The notes: generated from the letters alone by a model not told the origin. DNA of 64,000 nt from Varroa destructor (GCF_002443255.2 NW_019211456.1:28889341-28953340); one strand, 5' to 3'. Counted from the first letter of the stretch, positions 12,131 through 24,656 are shown. Made by a program: numbers and translations.

Positions 12131-12763
12131 CTACGGCTTAGCCATTGCCGTCACTTGCGTCCGTACGGTAAAGGCCTTTTTCGTTCTGCGAGTGATCTTT
12201 GCGGAGGTCCGAAGGCCGAGTGGCTGGGTTGACCTTTTGGGGTGACAAACAGCCGGAAGGAGGGCAACAAATCTGTTATCGGTCAACGCCAAAAAGAAGA
12301 TTCGAAGGGAACGAGCTACTATGCTGCACTTTCGATGGCTATTTCTTTGCTCCTCAGCCTCTGTTGGGAACGACAAGAAGAGAGAAGGGTGAAGATTCGG
12401 CGAGACTTGCAACGGTAGAGGAACAGCGCGGACGACGACGTCTGTAAGAAGAATGGCTCCCTTTCCCTGTGCCTGTTCGAGCCGCGTAATGTGTTCCCTT
12501 GTGGTTGTGGCGCAACAGCCACACAAGGCCGTCGATTCCCTCGGGGTGACTTGGCGAGTGTACAGAAAGGCCGTCCAGCAGCAGCCTAGAGCAAGGACAC
12601 GCCTCCTTTCTGACCACACGGTAAAGATTACGAGCAGTCTGACTGAGTTACCGGAGAGTAAAAGAGAAAGAGATGCAATAACAAGACATATAGATAGTGA
12701 GGCAGTACGTACTACGGAAATCGGCGTGGTGGCGATAGGGAACAGTAACCAAAAGAGGCTCAT
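12131..12763 (-). CDS. Longest open frame in the window (210 codons), probably a compositional shadow
   Basis: The minus-strand frame runs from a TTG-type start at 12763 to 12131. The peptide starts with hydrophobic Leu/Ile/Val-rich runs and then becomes Arg/Ser/Thr-rich. It shows no domain, no clear signal peptide and no ATG near the head. The plus strand here is purine-rich, so the minus strand is depleted in stop codons, which can produce long frames without coding. I record it because of its length; the overlapping plus-strand frame at 12453-12890 has the better start. Confidence 0.12.
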   Translation of the reverse strand: MSLFWLLFPIATTPISVVRTASLSICLVIASLSLLLSGNSVRLLVIFTVWSERRRVLALGCCWTAFLYTRQVTPRESTALCGCCATTTREHITRLEQAQGKGAILLTDVVVRAVPLPLQVSPNLHPSLFLSFPTEAEEQRNSHRKCSIVARSLRIFFLALTDNRFVALLPAVCHPKRSTQPLGLRTSAKITRRTKKAFTVRTQVTAMAKP

Positions 12764-12890
12764 ATTTGAGTTAGGCGTTAAAGCATATTTACTCCTAGGA
12801 AATGATTTGAATAAGCTCTTCCAGGTTAGCGAGTGCCAGTACGCTAGCTTGAATCAGGTATCCTATAATATTTCTACACGGCAACAATAA
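12453..12890 (+). CDS. Candidate open frame of 145 codons with strong Kozak start
   Basis: The ATG at 12453 has A at -3 and G at +4. The first 55 codons favour G/C at the third position and encode a Cys-, Val- and Arg-rich peptide. At about 12619 an ACG/GTAAAG donor occurs, and codons beyond it turn A/T-rich. That is the pattern expected if the true exon ends there and the rest is intron. Alternatively the whole 145-codon frame is used. No domain is recognised. A plus-strand frame just upstream (12199-12447) ends at a good CT/GTAAGA donor and could be a preceding exon. Confidence 0.25.
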   Translation: MAPFPCACSSRVMCSLVVVAQQPHKAVDSLGVTWRVYRKAVQQQPRARTRLLSDHTVKITSSLTELPESKRERDAITRHIDSEAVRTTEIGVVAIGNSNQKRLIFELGVKAYLLLGNDLNKLFQVSECQYASLNQVSYNISTRQQ

Positions 12891-13616
12891 CTATATATAT
12901 TGGAAAAACTACGGCTTTTACAAACACATAGTAAATTTCGAAGAAGCATGGAGACAGAAATCTACGTTTAATTAATCTGGGCTTAATAATGAGACATATA
13001 TAAATTTAAATGTCCTTGGATGCAAACAAATAAGATAAATCCGAGCTTTAAAGAGGCGCTAGGATACGTTTTCGTGATGTATAATAATAGATCGTCCTTT
13101 ATCACTGTGACTAGATTTCTCAGAAATTAGGTATGAAGCCGCATATTAGGATAAATGATGGTTAGCGAAGACCATTTCTTTAGCGCGATCCTGGGATAGA
13201 AATTCTTTAGATTTGGACGTTAGCGACCCACTAAATTTAACAACGAACATGATTATAATATAAAATTACAAATTTGAAAAGCCGTGAGATAACTTACTGC
13301 CCAAGTGCATGAATTTTATTATATAAATAGTTTCGTTTCGAGTGTTTTCAAATTTTCGCGATTAGGCCCACTTCTTAAAAAGTCAGGTGTTTTGATATTG
13401 ACTAACTGTTGTACAGCAGAAAAATTGCAGTACATCACTCGCTATTGGTGCCACACCCCGACAACGAAATCCCCATCCAGCCAGATATGTGGTTCAGGTC
13501 AGACAGAATCTTGAGTGACTCTTAGTCAAAGGCCGTCTTAGGATATGTTGGGAGTGCCCGCCAAGGGAAATGCCGACCCAAAGTAACTCAGTAGCCTGTT
13601 CGTAGTGTTGGCGGTA

Positions 13617-13858
13617 ATGGTGAAGGGGGCACTGTGCTGTCACCCTATAGAAAAAGTTTTCTTCTGGCCTTTAGGGACTTGTACGAGGCTGCACTCCATC
13701 CCGGACCTCCGAACTCGACAGCACTCAATGTCTGGTGCTCGGCGCTTAGCGGCGGCGAAGTCGCCTTCACCGCTTCGTCTGCTTCTTTCTGCCTTTACTA
13801 GAGCCGTTCCCTCAAAGGGTTTATTCGACGGGGAAACATGTACGGAAGGAGTTAAAGA
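13617..13858 (+). CDS. Candidate exon with ATG and GTAAGG donor
   Basis: From the ATG at 13617 the frame is open for 80 codons and reaches AAAGA/GTAAGG, a good 5' splice site, with the GT at 13859. The peptide carries several Cys and a basic S-G-A-R-R-L-A-A-A-K patch. The antisense strand (13640-13894) is also open and looks equally protein-like, so strand cannot be settled. It lies in a GC-rich island that continues to 14140, where a pyrimidine-tract acceptor (CTTCAG, near 14007) is present. No family is recognised. Confidence 0.18.
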
Positions 13859-14140
13859 GTAAGGGCAGTTGCAACCTCTTACCTGGATTAGCAAAGACGT
13901 TTCTTCTACAACGCCTGTGCTCAGTACCGTTGCTGCCGCCTTCGCTGGGGGTGCGGCTTTTAACTCCTCAAACTTCCTCTGCTTTTTTTTGCATCCGCTT
14001 CAGCGACGAAGGCCCTAAGGCTGCCAGAAAAATAACAACGACCTCCGCTTTCCATCACGCCGAATCGACCAAAACGCACACACGACGATGACGCCAGACG
14101 ACGCTGGATGGTCACAGCCAACACCCGCGTGAAACGTATC

Positions 14141-17100
14141 AGCGCAGTCGAATTATGGGCTTTTTATGAATAAGTTATGCAAATGCTAGCTAAAGACGAA
14201 ACAACAAATCACGAGAAACATCTACAATTATCCAGTGCCTAAGTGACAGAGAACTGTATAGTTAAAAAAAATTAAAATAAATTAGAAACTAAGAGATATT
14301 TGTTATACTAACAAGGTAGACTGCTCAAAAGATCTTTGAAATGGTATCATTTAGATGTAGGTCTCTGTCTATTGGGACCATAGTTACACCATAGTTAGTT
14401 AGGATTACACAGTAAGGGTCTTCGTACAATCTTTAATCGACTTCGAAGCAAACTACTTGAACTCATGAGATCTTCTGATATTCTATGTGGTATTTATAAA
14501 AAGCAAACAACATTTTACAAAGAAAACTCAATCCACGCCTCAACAGATCTTTCATTAGTGTCTAATTATAGTACTCGTATTAGGCTATTTATTATTCGTA
14601 TTGGAGTTGCATTACCTCCTAGTCTTTGAAGCGTCGGTATCATATTAATACCTCCCAGAAAACGAGTTACAAGTTGCAAAGTTAAAGCACGATTACAAGG
14701 AGTTCTCATGTAGATATTTTTCGAGGTAAATGAAGTTCGATAGCGTCCACATGCCTACACACCCACTTCGTTGCACGCGGATATACGTTTGCAAGGTCCG
14801 AGAGCGGTGCACTCATGCCGCCTGTACATCGTTTTTGTTATTGCGTACGGCATAGTCTAAGTAAAAGTGAGCAGTCTTCCGGTAGCAATCCAAGTTCCGA
14901 CCATTGAGGCTATTATTGCTATGCATTAGTTTGTTGCGTTTGGTTTCCATCAGAAAGATAGGAGGCAGCTTTGGGATAACTGTAGTAAGATCAAATAAAA
15001 TTAACAAGTTTACGTATTGCTGGTTGCGTTCACTACATGCTCAGTTAGAACTTCGTTTGGATGGAAACTCAGACAGAATTGCCCAAATAGCTCGTCATGT
15101 GCTGTGTAACACGTACATGCCGGTAATAGCAGACAGCCATTAACAGGAAGGAGGCGAGAAATCGAGTAGATACAGGGTATCGTGCTGATTTTTCTTACGT
15201 TGTATTCGTGAAACCGCGACTATCTCGCGTCCCGCGCACCCATAACAGGAATAGCGACGGCAGAAAATTGAATGGAAACGAATACAATAAAATACAGGAA
15301 TAAAAGCTTTGAATACCTTATTCTCTTTTAGTTATTCCAGGCTAAAAAATGACCCAATGTGAACCCTGTCTAATTATAGGTTCATGGGCCAACAAGATCC
15401 TCAATTGCCCATTAAATGATTCCGTCGTCAGCCCGCTTGATTACTCAAACCCCATATAGGTATTCTCTTGAATGTTCGACATACCTTATTCTCACGTACT
15501 GACGCAGATAAATGTCAGCGCAACGTAACCCTTTGACAATTCATCTTGGGCCTCATGTCTTCCTAATAGTCGCCGTAGTAGTGTGTAATCTTTTCCCTCG
15601 ATGACACTGATCGGAAAATAATAAACAGAAACGTTCATTATTTTCCGATCATTCATTTGTAAAAGAAAATGGAGCAGTGGTAACTCCCTATATATAAGTT
15701 ACAACTTTTGCTTAAGTGTATATATTGATCGGATAATTATTATTCTATTACATGATAAATAGACGTACGGAGCTACATGCGATATTATTTAGGTCACTGA
15801 TCATTCTGGGGTAGACGGTATCTTCTGTCGGACAACTCATATAATACTCATGCTAGCGGCATCTACAGTTCTAAAGCAGGCGTATTTAGCTTTCCCGCCA
15901 CAGCATCGAGTACGACACCATTCGTTGCTGCGACGCTCGTAACGATCTACTCAATTTGTAGATTAAATTTATGATAAAATATATTACGATAGATTTGATG
16001 CCAGCGAACATGGCGCTGTGTCCATCGCACGGGAGAAGCTTGGTTATGCCATCCGGAGATGCAAAATTATGAGTGATAACCGCCCGGGCCGCAATGTTCG
16101 CCGTAAATGTACCGACCTTCTGCCGTCTTTCCGTTTCAGGGTAGACCGGACAAAACCGCACGCATACTTGGGTCCATAATCGCAACGATAGAGACTCATT
16201 CATTCAACATACACCATACATCATTATGGATCCAATCGGCGCTAGACATTGGCCGTTCTAAGTTCGATGGTCGAATCCACTGAGAGATCGAGATGCCGAA
16301 ACACATTGGGGATACGGTGGATAGCGGGAGAAAAAGGGGACAGGGCAAGAAAAGAACGCGTGCATCGAGTCATTGGGACGCTTCGTATGTCCCAGATGAT
16401 TGATACAGCTGTTGTGACATACGAATTGGTCTAGTTGTTGAAATTTGAAGAAGTTGTCGAAATCAATGTCCTTAGAGAACGGAAGCATTGAAATCACAGC
16501 AGCATTACAGAAGCTTTGTATGATGGTGCGGATTGTTTTTATATTCGTCATTTAATTAATATATGTACTTGGGACGATGGTATATTTATCAAATTCCTAA
16601 ACTATACCCTATTATAAGCGACTGTAGTGTCTAAAGAAAGCAATATGGATTTCTTGGGACATTAGGTGACCGCGGAATTGCTCCGAATTCGAAGTCGCGT
16701 CATCCGCATTACGGAAGCGTGGCTATAAATGAGGATATTCGTTATGTTCAACGTAGTTATGATAGAAGAATACTATAGAAATAAAAGTTACCATGAAAAT
16801 AAAATTAATTTTTGCCAGTAGTTTCTTTCTAATGGATACGCCTCCGCCGCGCCGACTGTAAACCCATACCGTTGCAGTGCATACTAATTTAATGGGGAGC
16901 AACACTGGTGCTATAACCGTCTCTATATGTTACGCTGTATTTGCTGCTGAAGTGTGTACCTCTATCAAGAAGATGTGTGCGAAGCTCGCCCCTGTAATAA
17001 ATTGTGAGCTCATGTTAGTCGTGCCTAACGACCTCGATTGTCATTAAAGGAAAGAGCTTTTCAACTCTCAGCTGATTTTATCAGAGGGCAATATGCGTAC

Positions 17101-17300
17101 TGCACAAATTGGGTCACTTGCTTTCATCACTAATAAAGCTATGTGCATGGAAGATATTTGCCCTCTGTTTACCTTACTGTTCATCAATCATGTTATACAT
17201 GCCTTCAAGACCCATGAAATAATAGCTACAAAATAATATAAGTAATTACTATATATATGCTTGTTTAGTAATTAGTTTCGTTTACTGTTCGATGTGCCGT
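14141..17300. other. AT-rich stretch without supported genes
   Basis: Small frames occur at 14904-15143 (+), 15886-16203 (-) and 16258-16551 (-, 97 codons with ATG). None has a domain or convincing start context. The inverted repeat at 15608-15651 is listed separately. Confidence 0.4.
15608..15651. repeat. Inverted repeat with perfect 15-bp arms
   Basis: TGATCGGAAAATAAT (15608-15622) and its exact reverse complement (15637-15651) flank a 14-base loop. A third related copy, TGATCGGA followed by TAATTATTATT, begins at 15726. Three copies of one motif within 130 bases suggest a small transposon-end relic, a protein-binding site cluster or a cruciform-forming element. Confidence 0.7.
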
Positions 17301-17490
17301 AGACGACGTAGTTCACTTCTCGCTCTTGGTCTGAGACTGTCTCCACGTATTCCGCTGCGCACCTCCCTTGTATGTTTTTTAATTGTGTGAGCCCATACGT
17401 ACGGCGCCATCTCTCCGTTTCCGTATCTCTTTCCCTGCCGGTGTGTGCGTGTCTATCTGCAAACGTTCGTTCGCAGTAGTAAACTTCCTA

Positions 17491-17727
17491 ATGGACTCCG
17501 GCTTCCCTCTTTTCTTAGAGCCCTCTTTGGCTGCGTTCAGCTTTGGGCTAAACCACAGAATCATGACTGTTGGAAAATCTGGACTGGTCGGGACATGCTT
17601 CCGAAGCTGTCGTGTGGTTTTCCCGCGGCGCGTTTTTCTGCTTTCAGATGTAAGCGAGCGTGAGTACAAAGCGAACTACGTCGCCGTCGACCGCAGTCTC
17701 GTCTGCCGTCCGCTGCGGCAGCACTAG
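17491..17727 (+). CDS. Candidate 78-codon open frame with two internal donors
   Basis: An ATG at 17491 opens a frame to TAG at 17725-17727. Two consensus 5' splice sites lie inside it: GAT/GTAAGC near 17650 and GAGC/GTGAGT near 17660. The coding part may therefore end there. The peptide has a hydrophobic Phe/Leu-rich first third and an Arg-rich second third. The minus strand is also open over the same bases (17379-17669 and 17561-17944), so strand is uncertain. No domain is recognised. Confidence 0.18.
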   Translation: MDSGFPLFLEPSLAAFSFGLNHRIMTVGKSGLVGTCFRSCRVVFPRRVFLLSDVSEREYKANYVAVDRSLVCRPLRQH

Positions 17728-18027
17728 CGTCGACGATGACGACGGAAACTGAAATGAAATGAACACTCCTGTAGCCGCAAACGCTACCAGGATGACGGCA
17801 CGCGCCAGTAGCAGTAGCACTACTACATCGCCAGGGCCAGTTCTCGTTCAGTGCGGATGAGATGCTCAGGACTTTCACGAGCTGGAGGGTCGCACTACCA
17901 CAGGCTAAGATCCGCATAGCTAAGCCTGAGCAGAACGCGCGCACGCTGGCTGAATGACTGACTCAGAGACTCATAGCAAACGGTTTGCCGATGCCTGTAC
18001 TGCAGTGAGCAGCAGTTATGAGCGCCC

Positions 18028-18270
18028 ATGAGTCTGCACTTGCCCCCGTGCGGTTCCACCCCACTTTCATCCCATAACTCTGCACAACACTGCTTCCCAT
18101 CCCACGCGGCCCTCGCCGACAACATTGTCAGAAAAATGGAATGTTGTGGAAAAGAAAAAGAAGAGAACAAAAAAGAGAGAAATGTAGGCAAGGATGAAAA
18201 ACACTACCGTGGTGATATTCGCGCGTATGATGGACGAGTTTGTGCAAGTGAGCTAATCTGCGCCACGTAA
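18028..18270 (+). CDS. Candidate 80-codon open frame ending at splice donors
   Basis: The ATG at 18028 opens a frame that changes from Pro/Ser/His-rich to a strongly charged Glu/Lys segment, then to D-I-R-A-Y-D-G-R. Near its end are CAA/GTGAGC and CCAC/GTAAGG, both good 5' splice sites, so it could be a first coding exon. C at -3 makes the start context mediocre. The minus strand over 17895-18191 is also open, with an ATG-led 76-codon tail. No family is recognised on either strand. Confidence 0.2.
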   Translation: MSLHLPPCGSTPLSSHNSAQHCFPSHAALADNIVRKMECCGKEKEENKKERNVGKDEKHYRGDIRAYDGRVCASELICAT

Positions 18271-18623
18271 GGCAGTGGAAATAGGACGATAGGCAGCCGA
18301 GACGAAGTACAAAGCAGGCAATAGCAGCAGCGGAAACAGCGCTACTAGAGTAGGTGCGAACAAGGGCGGAAAAAAGGCTCTCCACCTAACAGAGATTGTT
18401 GTATGAAACTTCACCTAGTTACAATGCTGTTTGTGTTACTGCAAATGATTTGAATGGAATTGTTGGGCTAGGTGTACCAGATACTGCGTACGAATCGGTT
18501 GATCCTAATCTGATTAAAGCGTCAAACAATGTCACTTTAACTAACTATAGCGTACTATCCCTCTTTTGGGCGTATCAGATATTCACAGTCCCCCACAACA
18601 CTGGTCTTACTTCTGTCGCTTAG

Positions 18624-20184
18624 TTGTATCTGATAAAATGAATACGACGCTTCGCAGTAGAGCGCTTTGGCCGCGTTACCATCAGTATTATAGTTGACGC
18701 GTCTGTTTCCTTCTATTATGCACTATTGAATTTTCAGATATCACTATTACCATGCCCCACTTTTTCTAAAATTTATACATCGAGAAGAATACTGTTGGCT
18801 TCAAATGTCGATCGTATATGCGATCAGCGTAACGTAATTGCCCTTTGATAAATGCTACACCTTATTAGTGACTCTGAAACAGTATTCGTACTACCGTTTA
18901 ACTTGATACTTGACGTTTCAAAAAGGCTTATCAGCTAGACAAGATCCATATAGACACTATAGGGCCTGTAGCTACACATAACATTAACAATTGCTAGCTA
19001 AGCCACACTTTCATACTACTATTTGTAATACTATCAAGTACGGTTCTGCTTACTGGTTAAAGTAGCGGGTCTAATAGACGCGGAAAAATATCTAGGAAAT
19101 GGATTCAGTGAACTATTTTCGCTTCATAGCCTATTACAAGCAAAGGACCTTGGGCAAATATAGCATCTTCGTTGTAGAATGATCGGGTTCAGGCTAGCAG
19201 CGGCTTCTGCTACAAGTTACACTCTACACGTACATGCGTAAGTCGACTTTTGTACGCGTGGCACTCGGGTGTCCACTGTCTAAGTTAGTGGTGGCATAAA
19301 AGGCTGCTTTATATGTGATGGTGCTGCCGCCGTTGACATCTCTGCATCCGCTAGCTAAGTGGTGTTTCGGCTGGTCTTTACGAGATTCTATATAATAGCT
19401 ATATAGAATAGAGTAAACAGCTATGAAGCGGGAGGGCAGTAGGGAAGAAAGAATGATGGAGACCGAGAGAACAACGTCACAGCTCCAGGCCTGTTTGCTT
19501 ATTACTGGCTTGGGCTTTTATATTCCACACCAGGCGTTTAGCGCACAGCGAATGTGGGCAAGCGTGGCCAACGACCGGCATTATGGTTGTCTATGAAGTA
19601 GACAGACGATTGGGGCCTCTTCCAGCACTTAAGGCCTCAGAAGGATAAGCTCTTTCATCTTCTTCTTTCTTCTTCTCACGCCGACCGGTGAAGGCTACAC
19701 GATTGTCCAGCACCCTCATCAAAAGCCCCGTGTCGATATATGCCATGCGTTTCTCATTCTGTACATAACTCGCTTAACGAGAAATACTACTCAGGTTTTA
19801 CCGTTTTGGTTTACAACTAGGATGTAAGGATAGAAGTGCCTTCAATCCTAAAAGCGATATGCGTAGATGATCAAATTGTTATATATCTGAATCACATACG
19901 CATGGCTGACATATGTCATCTAATTGGAGAACATTGTGTTCTGTGAAAAGTTTCGCGTTGTTAGGCGGCCTCCATTTCAATTAGGCGTATCGGGCCCATG
20001 CGTTTTGCGTATGTCAAAGTGTTCGAGTACGTTGTCAATCCAAAACGACGCTAGCGGTGAGGTCAGGATTCTATTAAAGACGATATATGCCTGTATGCGT
20101 GTAGATATATTTGCTATGTGCATGATGGAAGGGTATTAATTATCAATAATTTAGCATCACCAGGGCGGCAAATTATACAGTGGC
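18624..20184. other. No supported gene
   Basis: One short frame at 19924-20139 (+) only. A 10-bp hairpin, ATTCTATATA and its complement around AT AGC, is at 19385-19409. Mixed AT-rich sequence. Confidence 0.5.
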
Positions 20185-20481
20185 TTAGACGGACCCCCCG
20201 ATCAATTGCCGGGCTGAACAACCAAGCGTCATGCGGTTACTTACGTTCCTTACGAAGCCCCTGATCCCAAGGCCCTTAGGAGCAGCAGCAGTGTGAGGAG
20301 TCGGCGAAACTGCTGCAACATTAACGATGCACCGCTTCTCGACGATGAGACAGTTTCCAGTCGACCTCGCTGAGGTCGGGTTATTACTAAAGCTTCGTCG
20401 TTGCGGCGAACACAGGTGCCGTTGATCGATTACTCGGTAACCTGCCGATAGGATTGTAGATGACGTGTCTGGGTAGGCCAT
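20185..20481 (-). CDS. Candidate 98-codon open frame with GTAAGT donor
   Basis: A minus-strand ATG at 20481 (G at +4) opens a 98-codon frame with even codon use and a peptide rich in Ser, Thr and Arg plus an A-A-A-P run. Near codon 80 lie TTC/GTAAGG and AAC/GTAAGT, the second an almost ideal 5' splice site. The frame may therefore be the first coding exon, truncated at that donor, and not a complete protein. The island is GC-richer than its neighbourhood. No signal peptide or known domain is visible. Confidence 0.28.
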   Translation of the reverse strand: MAYPDTSSTILSAGYRVIDQRHLCSPQRRSFSNNPTSARSTGNCLIVEKRCIVNVAAVSPTPHTAAAPKGLGIRGFVRNVSNRMTLGCSARQLIGGSV

Positions 20482-20894
20482 CGGGTATTTAAAGAAGAAC
20501 TTATTATATCAACTATTTTTTATCACCTCATACTACTAGCAGCAATCTCTACTTCAGCCATTTGTTTCTCACTTCAGCTCGAAATAGCGGAGGTAGCAGC
20601 TAAAATAACGACAATTTCTCACCGACAGATGAATCCCCAACTGTCGCTGCTGCTAGCTTTAGATTCTCACAAGTTAATTTTTGCTTAACTTGAGTTATTC
20701 GCAAAAAAAGTTCTACGCAGCTGGTAGGCGGTTTGCTGACAAACATTTACAATGAGGTCGTAGTTATCCACCAGTGCTAAGTTGATTTGAATCTGCTTTG
20801 TCGTCGCAGAATTGTGTTCGGGAACAAATAGGCAATAAGAGTAAGCACATTCACCATAGGATCTTTTTTTATTTTTGGCAGAGATTATCAACAA

Positions 20895-23862
20895 GATAAG
20901 TCACTTATGCCTAACCCTTCAACAGCTATTAAACGTATAACTTGCAAGTGGGAAAGCACTTCTTTTAACAAGAGACTGAGTTAGACTACCAGCCACTGGT
21001 AACGGCCTTTGCATATTGAAACCCACCTCTTTTATAAAAAGAAGTCGGAAGTCTTCTTAACGAATCAGATGAAATGGGTCGATCGTTTGTGTGCAGGGTA
21101 ATACTTTGAACCCTCGGAGTTTGAGGGTCTCATGAGTTTAACTATCGCCACTGAGAATAGCTTGTTTGGATGGTTATTTTTTAAAGGTTAGAAACAAATA
21201 GATTTAGTGTACTTATCGCAAGAATAAAATCGAAAAGCTAGGACAAAAAAGAAAGCCAAAGAGGACTCAAGAACACTTCTCTCTGTTTTCTATCTCGTTA
21301 GTCAGACTATTAGTAATAACGATTTCGACGGCTTTACGAACTTCGTTGAGAAGGCAGAGTGACTCGTATGAATTAGTTATCACCATGACTTTTACGCTTT
21401 CGTATCTGGAGCACTTTAGCTCTCGCTGCTCTCTTTTAGAAAGAAGTTTGGTGGTTGTTTATCGGAGAGAGCAGCAAGACCTCATGTTAGCCCTATCCAC
21501 GTAACTAAGTTATCGGTGCGGCCAAAATTATCAAAAAGTAAAATGAACTGAAAACAATCATTACTAACAAGGCAATAGAGGACAAATTCTTAATGGCAGC
21601 GTTACGTCCACGTTGGACATTTCGCAAAAATACTAAAGTCTAACCCAGTACCTATTCTGAGACTTGTTGATCGGGATACCACCTAGTTTATTCGCTACGG
21701 AATCTATTCAATGAATAAAGATTAAATTATTTTGTTTGTATCTACACGGACCAGTATATTGAAGGCATGAAACATGGTACACACAGTATCAACGGTAAGC
21801 ATCAGAAACATGTGTTTTTAGTTAAAAAATAACACTTCATTAAAGGTATGCCAAAAAAAATGCGGCCTCGTGTGAGTCCTAGGTAAATGTCGACACGAGT
21901 CCTCCATCGCGAAAACAGACCTATACGGTTCCTCGTAGAGGACTGCTCAGAGTATATAAGTTTGGTCTAATTTAAGCTAAATGAAATACGTGTTTAGTCT
22001 TCGTATGAAGCCCTGCAGTGGAAAGGTGGGCCGTAATTCTCAACAAAAAAGACTCGAACACTTCGTTAACAGCGTATTTTTACAATTCCAGTTGACGAAT
22101 ATTGTTTGAAATTTTCAGAGTTCTATTTTTTTGTGAACGATATCGAAGTTTCCCGAAGGCGAAGCAGAAAAAATGTTACAATGCAAGCGGAACTAAGGAA
22201 TGAATAATAAAATGCGCTAATCAAGGACAACACACCATTTTAACGATTCAAAAAAAGATTAACTGATAGAAAATAAGTTCTATAAAAAAAAAAACAACTT
22301 CCCGGAGTTTTCCAACTTGCCGTTTTCCAGTAAACATTGATGACGCTGCTAACCAAAATCGAGTGTGGGCAACAGGAAGATAATAAATGACTTGGATAAA
22401 AGCCCGTTAATTTGACGAATCTTTCGAGATCATATTTATAATTGGACAGCTATAAACTTTCATGTACCTGCACAGAAGTCAGACCCATTAGCCGCCTGGA
22501 AAGAAAGGGTAACGTCATTGTATGTGGATTCAGTAAGGACGCCGTTTAAGTTGTTCGTTCTTCCTTAGTAGCATAAAAACCGAGAACTGAGCATCCTTAT
22601 ATTTCCGTCTGCGACAGCACTAAGGCTATATAGGAGCAGGAGAGCCTTCTACTATCGAACCTTTTTTTGCGTGATCAACGTTGAACAAAGCGGGACTACG
22701 TGTTTCAGACTTAGCGCAACCGATTTACGTAAAGAATGCATAGATATATTTTCTCTCAGTAAAATAGTGATGAACACACCCAGCACACTGTTTCATATGT
22801 ACACATGTGTCACAATAGTGAGATTAAAACGGTCCCGATAAAGTCCGATAAACTGTTGTATCCGTGTGCTATTAACGTAAATAGCATTGTAACACCAAGA
22901 AGACTTTTCAGTGGTAATAGACGTTACAGAATCCGAATGAAATTACCGCAGATGCGTTTTCATTAATTCAATGAATTTTCATGCGTGTCGAACAATTGAA
23001 CGAATCAACCGGAGGCTCAGCCACACAGGTCTACGGAACAGAGGGACTTATGTTTCATGCTAAAAAAAAAAGGAACCTAGGAGGAGAACAACAAAGAACG
23101 GAGGCGGAAAGGGGTAGTCATGCCGCTCCGAACAACAAATAGCGAAGGGAATAAGCCTGTTTCAAATCATTTTGGAATAGCCGATATCATTGAAGAAGTT
23201 CTCCTTCTTGCGCTCGTTATCAGCCTAGCATTGGGGAAATACGCGTGATCTATAAAGCACTGAGCAAAAAAACGGACTGATACAGCCTAGTTGATCTGTT
23301 CAACCGGTTATTATAGATATAATAAAAGTATACGGCGTTAGTCGAATCGATGTCGTTTCAAAAAAATAAGAACTTTATAGAAACGAAGTTCCAAACTAGC
23401 GTCGGAACAGATAGTTATGCACTTGTGTGACAAGTACAAAGTACCCGCAAGGATTTCTATCTTTTTTATCGATCTATTTGTCACAGCATTACTTGACCAA
23501 TATCTCTTGCTCTGTTTGAAGTCAGTTAAAACACAATCTGGTATAACAATTGAACGAATAATTTAGCATTCTGTGATTAATTAGCGGGAAAGCAGCCTAA
23601 AAAACCAATTCAAATTTGCCATCAGTTTTATAGATTAGTTGCCCTTGCAATGCGTAGTGTAAATAGATTTAAATTAGGACACTGATATTCATAACTGTTC
23701 GATAAGGCCCAGGAACTGTCTCAGTTGGGTATACAGTTGCTGTCTCTAGGCTAAGTGAGCTGCTAAGTGAGCCAAATTACCTTTATTTACGTGATGAAAT
23801 GTCATTCGTGCAAGAAATCGTAAAACTTAATCGTCTGCTATAGGCTTTTTTTTTTCGATTGA
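20895..23862. other. Long AT-rich stretch, nothing recognised
   Basis: All six frames are broken by frequent stops; no frame reaches 60 codons for almost 3 kb. Homopolymer A/T runs are common. It fits intron or intergenic DNA. A direct repeat of CTAAGTGAGC occurs twice at 23751-23773. Confidence 0.65.
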
Positions 23863-24312
23863 CTCTCACGCATCGCCCCTGTGTTGAGTTCAACAAGTCA
23901 GTATATAAAAACATCGAAGCTAAATAACTACTACGAACTAGTAATCTATAAGTTACAAAGTCCCTGCGAGCGCCGTATACACGACGAGAAGTTAAGTATC
24001 TGTACGAATGTCGAGGTCATCGAACAACTGGGTTCAGTCACTGTGTCACGGGTTTGCCGCGGGCCAAAAACGGCTAAGAATCTAACAGCACGTGCAACGT
24101 CTCAGCTGCCATGCTCATTCATGAAGCAGCTGGTAACGGCCCGTCCGTTTGACTTTGAAGTCTCCAGATCGGGCATCGCCGTCATCACCAACATCAGCAC
24201 CACCGTCAACATGCTTCTTTACTATCCGTCTTCAATCGGCCTAGTAAACAAAATGCTCGTTACCAAAAAAGGAATACAAATTAGTTGGAAGTTACCTGAA
24301 GACCTGAGTTAA
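23863..24312 (+). CDS. Candidate coding block, 149 open codons without a 5' ATG
   Basis: After a TGA at 23860 this frame stays open to TAA at 24310-24312, long for such an AT-rich neighbourhood. The first in-frame ATG is more than 80 codons in (F-M-K-Q-L), so it would be an internal or terminal exon, or start there and encode about 64 residues. The middle is G/C-ending in codon use (a run of ATC, GTC, ACC and AAC codons near 24170-24215), which is more coding-like than its ends. No domain, signal peptide or clear membrane segment is recognised. A pyrimidine run (T10 at 23846-23855) sits just upstream. Confidence 0.25.
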   Translation, partial: LSRIAPVLSSTSQYIKTSKLNNYYELVIYKLQSPCERRIHDEKLSICTNVEVIEQLGSVTVSRVCRGPKTAKNLTARATSQLPCSFMKQLVTARPFDFEVSRSGIAVITNISTTVNMLLYYPSSIGLVNKMLVTKKGIQISWKLPEDLS

Positions 24313-24656
24313 CTCGAGACCGACGAAGGGCTATAACGTGTACACTCGCCGTTGGCCACTGTCAAGCTTTAGAAAGCTCAAAAAACGCGGCTGTTAAGGC
24401 CCCGAAGCGAATTTATTTTGCTCTATCCCCTTGCCGGCCTTGCGTTCGCTTGTTATATTTGTCGCAACATTTCGTTTTTGCCGTTAGCGTCGATAGTTTT
24501 TTTATCGTTTCCGTCGCTTTTTGCTTTTTAGCTTGTTTTGTTAAAAGCTGCGTAGAGTTTTATTTCGTGCTATGTTTACATTGCACTTTTGGAGAAAACA
24601 GCAGTGCACGGACCAACCCTCTTCGATCGCTCGCGGTAGTCTACACTTTTACATAA

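Noticed and set aside
16258..16551. 97-codon minus-strand frame with ATG
   Set aside because: Weak start context, no domain, no splice sites, and the opposite strand is open over half of it.
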